Made by a program: the position numbers and the translations under genes. Positions 61,331 through 64,000 of a DNA stretch of 64,000 nucleotides are shown here, one piece after another (positions within the stretch are counted from its first letter, which is position 1; every line of letters begins with the position of its first letter). Under the pieces are notes generated by a model. That model had not been told where the DNA came from. It made no database searches and worked only from the letters and a program-made list of their open reading frames with translations. Source of the stretch: Euhalothece natronophila Z-M001 (GTDB lineage Bacteria > Cyanobacteriota > Cyanobacteriia > Cyanobacteriales > Rubidibacteraceae); the NCBI RefSeq assembly GCF_007904085.1, contig NZ_CP042326.1:1488001-1552000 (forward strand). The letters are read 5' to 3'.

Positions 61331-63895
61331 TTAAGATTCTTCCTGTTCGGTTGGTTCCTCTTCTTCGTCATCCACAGGCGGAACTAAAGCCACTGCCGCG
61401 ATCGCGTCATCTTGGGCTAAATTCTGAACTTGTACCCCTTTGGCTTGACGAGACTGACGAGGAATGGCACTTAGGCTTTGGCGAAGAATAATCCCACGAT
61501 TCGTAACTAACATCAACTCTTCTCCCTCATGAACTACTTTTAAGGCAGCTAAACAGTCTTTTTTACGGAACTTAGTGGCACTTAATCCTTTGCCAGCACG
61601 ATTTTGTAATCGGAATTGGGTAATGGGAACTCGCTTTCCGTAACCCCCTTTCGTAATCGCTAATACCCAGAGAGTTTCTTCCTCGTCTTTGTCAGCAATA
61701 ACTTCCTCTTCTACCACCTCTTCTTCCTTGGCTTCCTCCTTCATTTCAGCAATCACTTGCGCTGGAAGAATATCCATACTGATTAATTCATCATCAGGCT
61801 TCAGTTTCATGGCTTTAACGCCACGGGTAGCCCGTCCGAGAGGTCGTAATTGCTCATGGCTAGCGCGAAAATGAATCGCCATCCCCTGTTGTGAGCCAAT
61901 AATAATACTATCACTTTGTTTAGCAAGTCGTACCCAGCGCAGTTGATCATCTTCTGCTAAGGAAATGGCAATTAACCCATTAGTGCGAATATTGCTAAAT
62001 GCTGAGAGAGAGGTTTTCTTAATATACCCCTGTCGCGTCAGCATAATCAGATAATCTTCTTCGGTAAATTCTTGTACTGATAAGACTGTGGTGATCTTTT
62101 CTTCTTGGCTAATGGGTAACATTTGTAAGAGAGGCGTTCCTCTAGACGTGCGAGACCCCACTGGTACTTGATAAGCATTGAGGGCATACACCACGCCGCG
62201 ATCGCTGAAGAATAAGAGATAATCATGATCGCAACAGCTAATAAAATGCTCTACCCCATCATCTTCTTTCATTTTCGCTGCCGATTTCCCGCGAGTGGCG
62301 CGATTTTGTGAACCAAAGGTATTAGCGGGCATCCGCTTAATATAGCCCTGTTCCGTGACTAAAATAATTGCTTGTTCGTTGGCAATTAAATCAAGATCAA
62401 CAATTTCCCCTTCTGAACTTTCAATTTGGGTGCGACGGGGGGTGGCATATTTTTCTTTAATTTGTTCGAGTTCAGTGCGAATGATTTCTTCAATGCGTTC
62501 CCGTCGGGCTAAAATATCTTGGTAATCACTAATTTTTGCTAATAAGTCTTCGTGTTCTGCTTGGATTTTTTCCGCTTCTAAGGCAGTGAGTCGTCGCAAC
62601 TGCATCTGTAAGATGGCATCGGTTTGTCCCTCTGAAAGTCCAAAATGTTCAATGAGGTTGGCTTTAGCTGTGGCGGTATCTGCTGCCCCACGAATAATTT
62701 GAATTACCGCTTCAATGTCTTGAAGGGCAATTAATAATCCCTGTAAAATATGATCCCGTTCTTGGGCTTTTCGTAATAAATAAGTGGTGCGACGGGTGAT
62801 AGTTTCCACCCGAAACTCCACAAACACCTCTAAAAACTTTTTCAAGTTTAAGTGCTGGGGTTCTCCATTCACCAACGCCAGCATATTTGCCCCAAAATTC
62901 ATCTGTAAGGGGGTTTGCTTATAGAGGTTATTTAAAACTACTCGGGGATAGGCATCTCGTCGTAATTCAATGACAATTCGCATTCCTGTGCGGTCACTTT
63001 CATCCCGAATATCAGAAATGCCATCAATTTTTTTCTCATTAACCAGTTCAGCAATTTTTTCAATAATTGAGGCTTTGTTGCTTTGATAGGGAAGTTCAGT
63101 GACGACAATGGCTTCTTTTTCCTGTCTCCCCGGTTGCGAAAGGGTTTCAATGTCAGCAACCCCACGCATGGTGATTGAGCCACGCCCTTCTTCATAAGCG
63201 GATTTAATCCCATTGCGCCCTAAAATTTGCCCTCCTGTGGGAAAATCAGGTCCTGGGATATACTGCATTAATTCCGTTGTGGTAATCTCAGGATTATTAA
63301 TAAGCGCGATCGCGCCATCGACTAATTCACCTAAGTTATGTGGGGGAATATTGGTTGCCATTCCCACCGCAATTCCCGATGATCCATTTAACAATAACTG
63401 GGGAAGACGGGAGGGAAGAACTAACGGTTCTTGTTGTGACCCATCAAAGTTATCAATAAAATCAACCGTTTCTGACTCAATATCTTGTAAAAGGGCATCA
63501 GTTGATAAAGCCTGTAAGCGACATTCTGTGTAACGCATTGCCGCTGGGGGATCATTGTCAATGGAGCCAAAGTTCCCATGCCCATTAATCAGGGGTTCAC
63601 GCATGGAGAACAATTGCGCCATTCGCACTAAGGCATCATAGACGGCGGTATCCCCATGAGGGTGATATTTCCCTAAGACTTCCCCGACCACCCGAGCGCA
63701 TTTACGAAAGGGACGATCTGCGGTGAGTCCCAATTCATACATGGCATACAAAATGCGTCTATGGACAGGTTTGAGACCATCTCGCGCATCAGGTAACGCC
63801 CGACCAACAATGACGCTCATGGCGTACTCAAGATAACATTGAGACATTTCGTTTCGCAGTTCGGTCGGGATAATCCGCTCTTGGGAAGGGGTCAT
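61331..63895 (-). CDS. gyrA: DNA gyrase subunit A
   Basis: The ATG at 63895 gives [19 protein letters not shown], the usual start; a TTG ten codons earlier is open. The 854 residues contain the breakage-reunion domain, with [10 protein letters not shown] (78-87) and the DNA-cleaving Tyr122 in MRYTECRL. A coiled coil and a six-bladed beta-pinwheel follow, with a degenerate GyrA box ([11 protein letters not shown]). An acidic Glu-rich insertion (about 720-745) and an acidic C-terminal tail are present. With GyrB it introduces negative supercoils. Confidence 0.94.
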   Translation of the reverse strand: MTPSQERIIPTELRNEMSQCYLEYAMSVIVGRALPDARDGLKPVHRRILYAMYELGLTADRPFRKCARVVGEVLGKYHPHGDTAVYDALVRMAQLFSMREPLINGHGNFGSIDNDPPAAMRYTECRLQALSTDALLQDIESETVDFIDNFDGSQQEPLVLPSRLPQLLLNGSSGIAVGMATNIPPHNLGELVDGAIALINNPEITTTELMQYIPGPDFPTGGQILGRNGIKSAYEEGRGSITMRGVADIETLSQPGRQEKEAIVVTELPYQSNKASIIEKIAELVNEKKIDGISDIRDESDRTGMRIVIELRRDAYPRVVLNNLYKQTPLQMNFGANMLALVNGEPQHLNLKKFLEVFVEFRVETITRRTTYLLRKAQERDHILQGLLIALQDIEAVIQIIRGAADTATAKANLIEHFGLSEGQTDAILQMQLRRLTALEAEKIQAEHEDLLAKISDYQDILARRERIEEIIRTELEQIKEKYATPRRTQIESSEGEIVDLDLIANEQAIILVTEQGYIKRMPANTFGSQNRATRGKSAAKMKEDDGVEHFISCCDHDYLLFFSDRGVVYALNAYQVPVGSRTSRGTPLLQMLPISQEEKITTVLSVQEFTEEDYLIMLTRQGYIKKTSLSAFSNIRTNGLIAISLAEDDQLRWVRLAKQSDSIIIGSQQGMAIHFRASHEQLRPLGRATRGVKAMKLKPDDELISMDILPAQVIAEMKEEAKEEEVVEEEVIADKDEEETLWVLAITKGGYGKRVPITQFRLQNRAGKGLSATKFRKKDCLAALKVVHEGEELMLVTNRGIILRQSLSAIPRQSRQAKGVQVQNLAQDDAIAAVALVPPVDDEEEEPTEQEES

Positions 63896-63992
63896 AAGGT
63901 TAGAAAGCTCCGTATCAGAATTCAAGACAAAAAAGGGAAGTTTTTCCCCTTTGTTCTGATCAATACTGTTGATTCATGCAATATACCCTCCC

Positions 63993-63998
63993 ATTATA
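63993..63998 (-). promoter_or_regulatory. Candidate -10 box for gyrA
   Basis: TATAAT on the minus strand lies about 100 bases upstream of the gyrA ATG. The -35 region is beyond the window edge, so this is a consensus match only. Confidence 0.4.
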
Positions 63999-64000
63999 AC

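Overview
The window is chromosomal DNA from a cyanobacterium. The palindrome GCGATCGC (HIP1), often extended to CGCGATCGCG, occurs dozens of times and mostly inside genes. The gene content is also cyanobacterial: ferrochelatase with a chlorophyll-binding tail, the short divergent Hfq, a cry-DASH photolyase, DUF3134, MutS2, and heptanucleotide tandem repeats between genes. The base composition is moderately AT-rich. A unicellular, possibly halotolerant lineage is a guess; no rRNA or other phylogenetic marker was compared.

Layout. 1-5.3 kb is accessory: an Uma2-type nuclease end, a broken HicA toxin, a small membrane protein, and a 1398-residue protein with a TerB-like domain and two dynamin-like GTPase modules. 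5.4-7.1 kb holds a quinone oxidoreductase and a hydrolase, followed by 0.7 kb that appears to hold two degenerate convergent TnpB (IS200/IS605) 3' ends. 7.8-11.3 kb is hemH, dusB, a phosphoribulokinase-like gene and a cyclotransferase, facing rqcH. 13.2-17.5 kb is a second accessory block: a minimal STAND ATPase with a membrane protein, and a DndD/Rad50-like ATPase with a 54-residue partner. 17.7-24.9 kb is mainly housekeeping (rluB, a rodZ-like gene, bioB, aroH, sppA, a DMT exporter).

25-29 kb is a rimP-nusA-clpS-mutL run behind a structured leader, meeting a prepilin peptidase gene. 29.8-38.6 kb has a cysteine-less rhodanese, murF, a ComFB protein, an M23 peptidase, hfq, dapF, a PHP protein, a saccharopine dehydrogenase-like protein and a CDF metal exporter. 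An inactivated IS630 element sits on the end of the CDF gene. Beside it lies 750 bp of repeats and hairpins, two of which show covariation.

40.4-45.7 kb is a photolyase plus a light/redox-style signalling cluster of response regulators and histidine kinases. 45.9-49.3 kb is an MscS channel, an AI-2E family permease and rnc. 49.4-52.0 kb encodes an unusual fusion of a cyclic-nucleotide-binding-like domain, a degenerate sigma-54-activator AAA+ domain and a membrane polyferredoxin. 52.0-64.0 kb is a 29-residue membrane peptide, a DUF4334 protein, a beta-barrel protein, mutS2, glgP, a universal stress protein, panB, tsaC and gyrA.

Most genes are ordinary. The best candidates for undescribed biology are the fused dynamin pair with its membrane partner, the polyferredoxin/AAA+ fusion, the orphan DndD-like pair, the rimP leader, and the covarying hairpins beside IS630.
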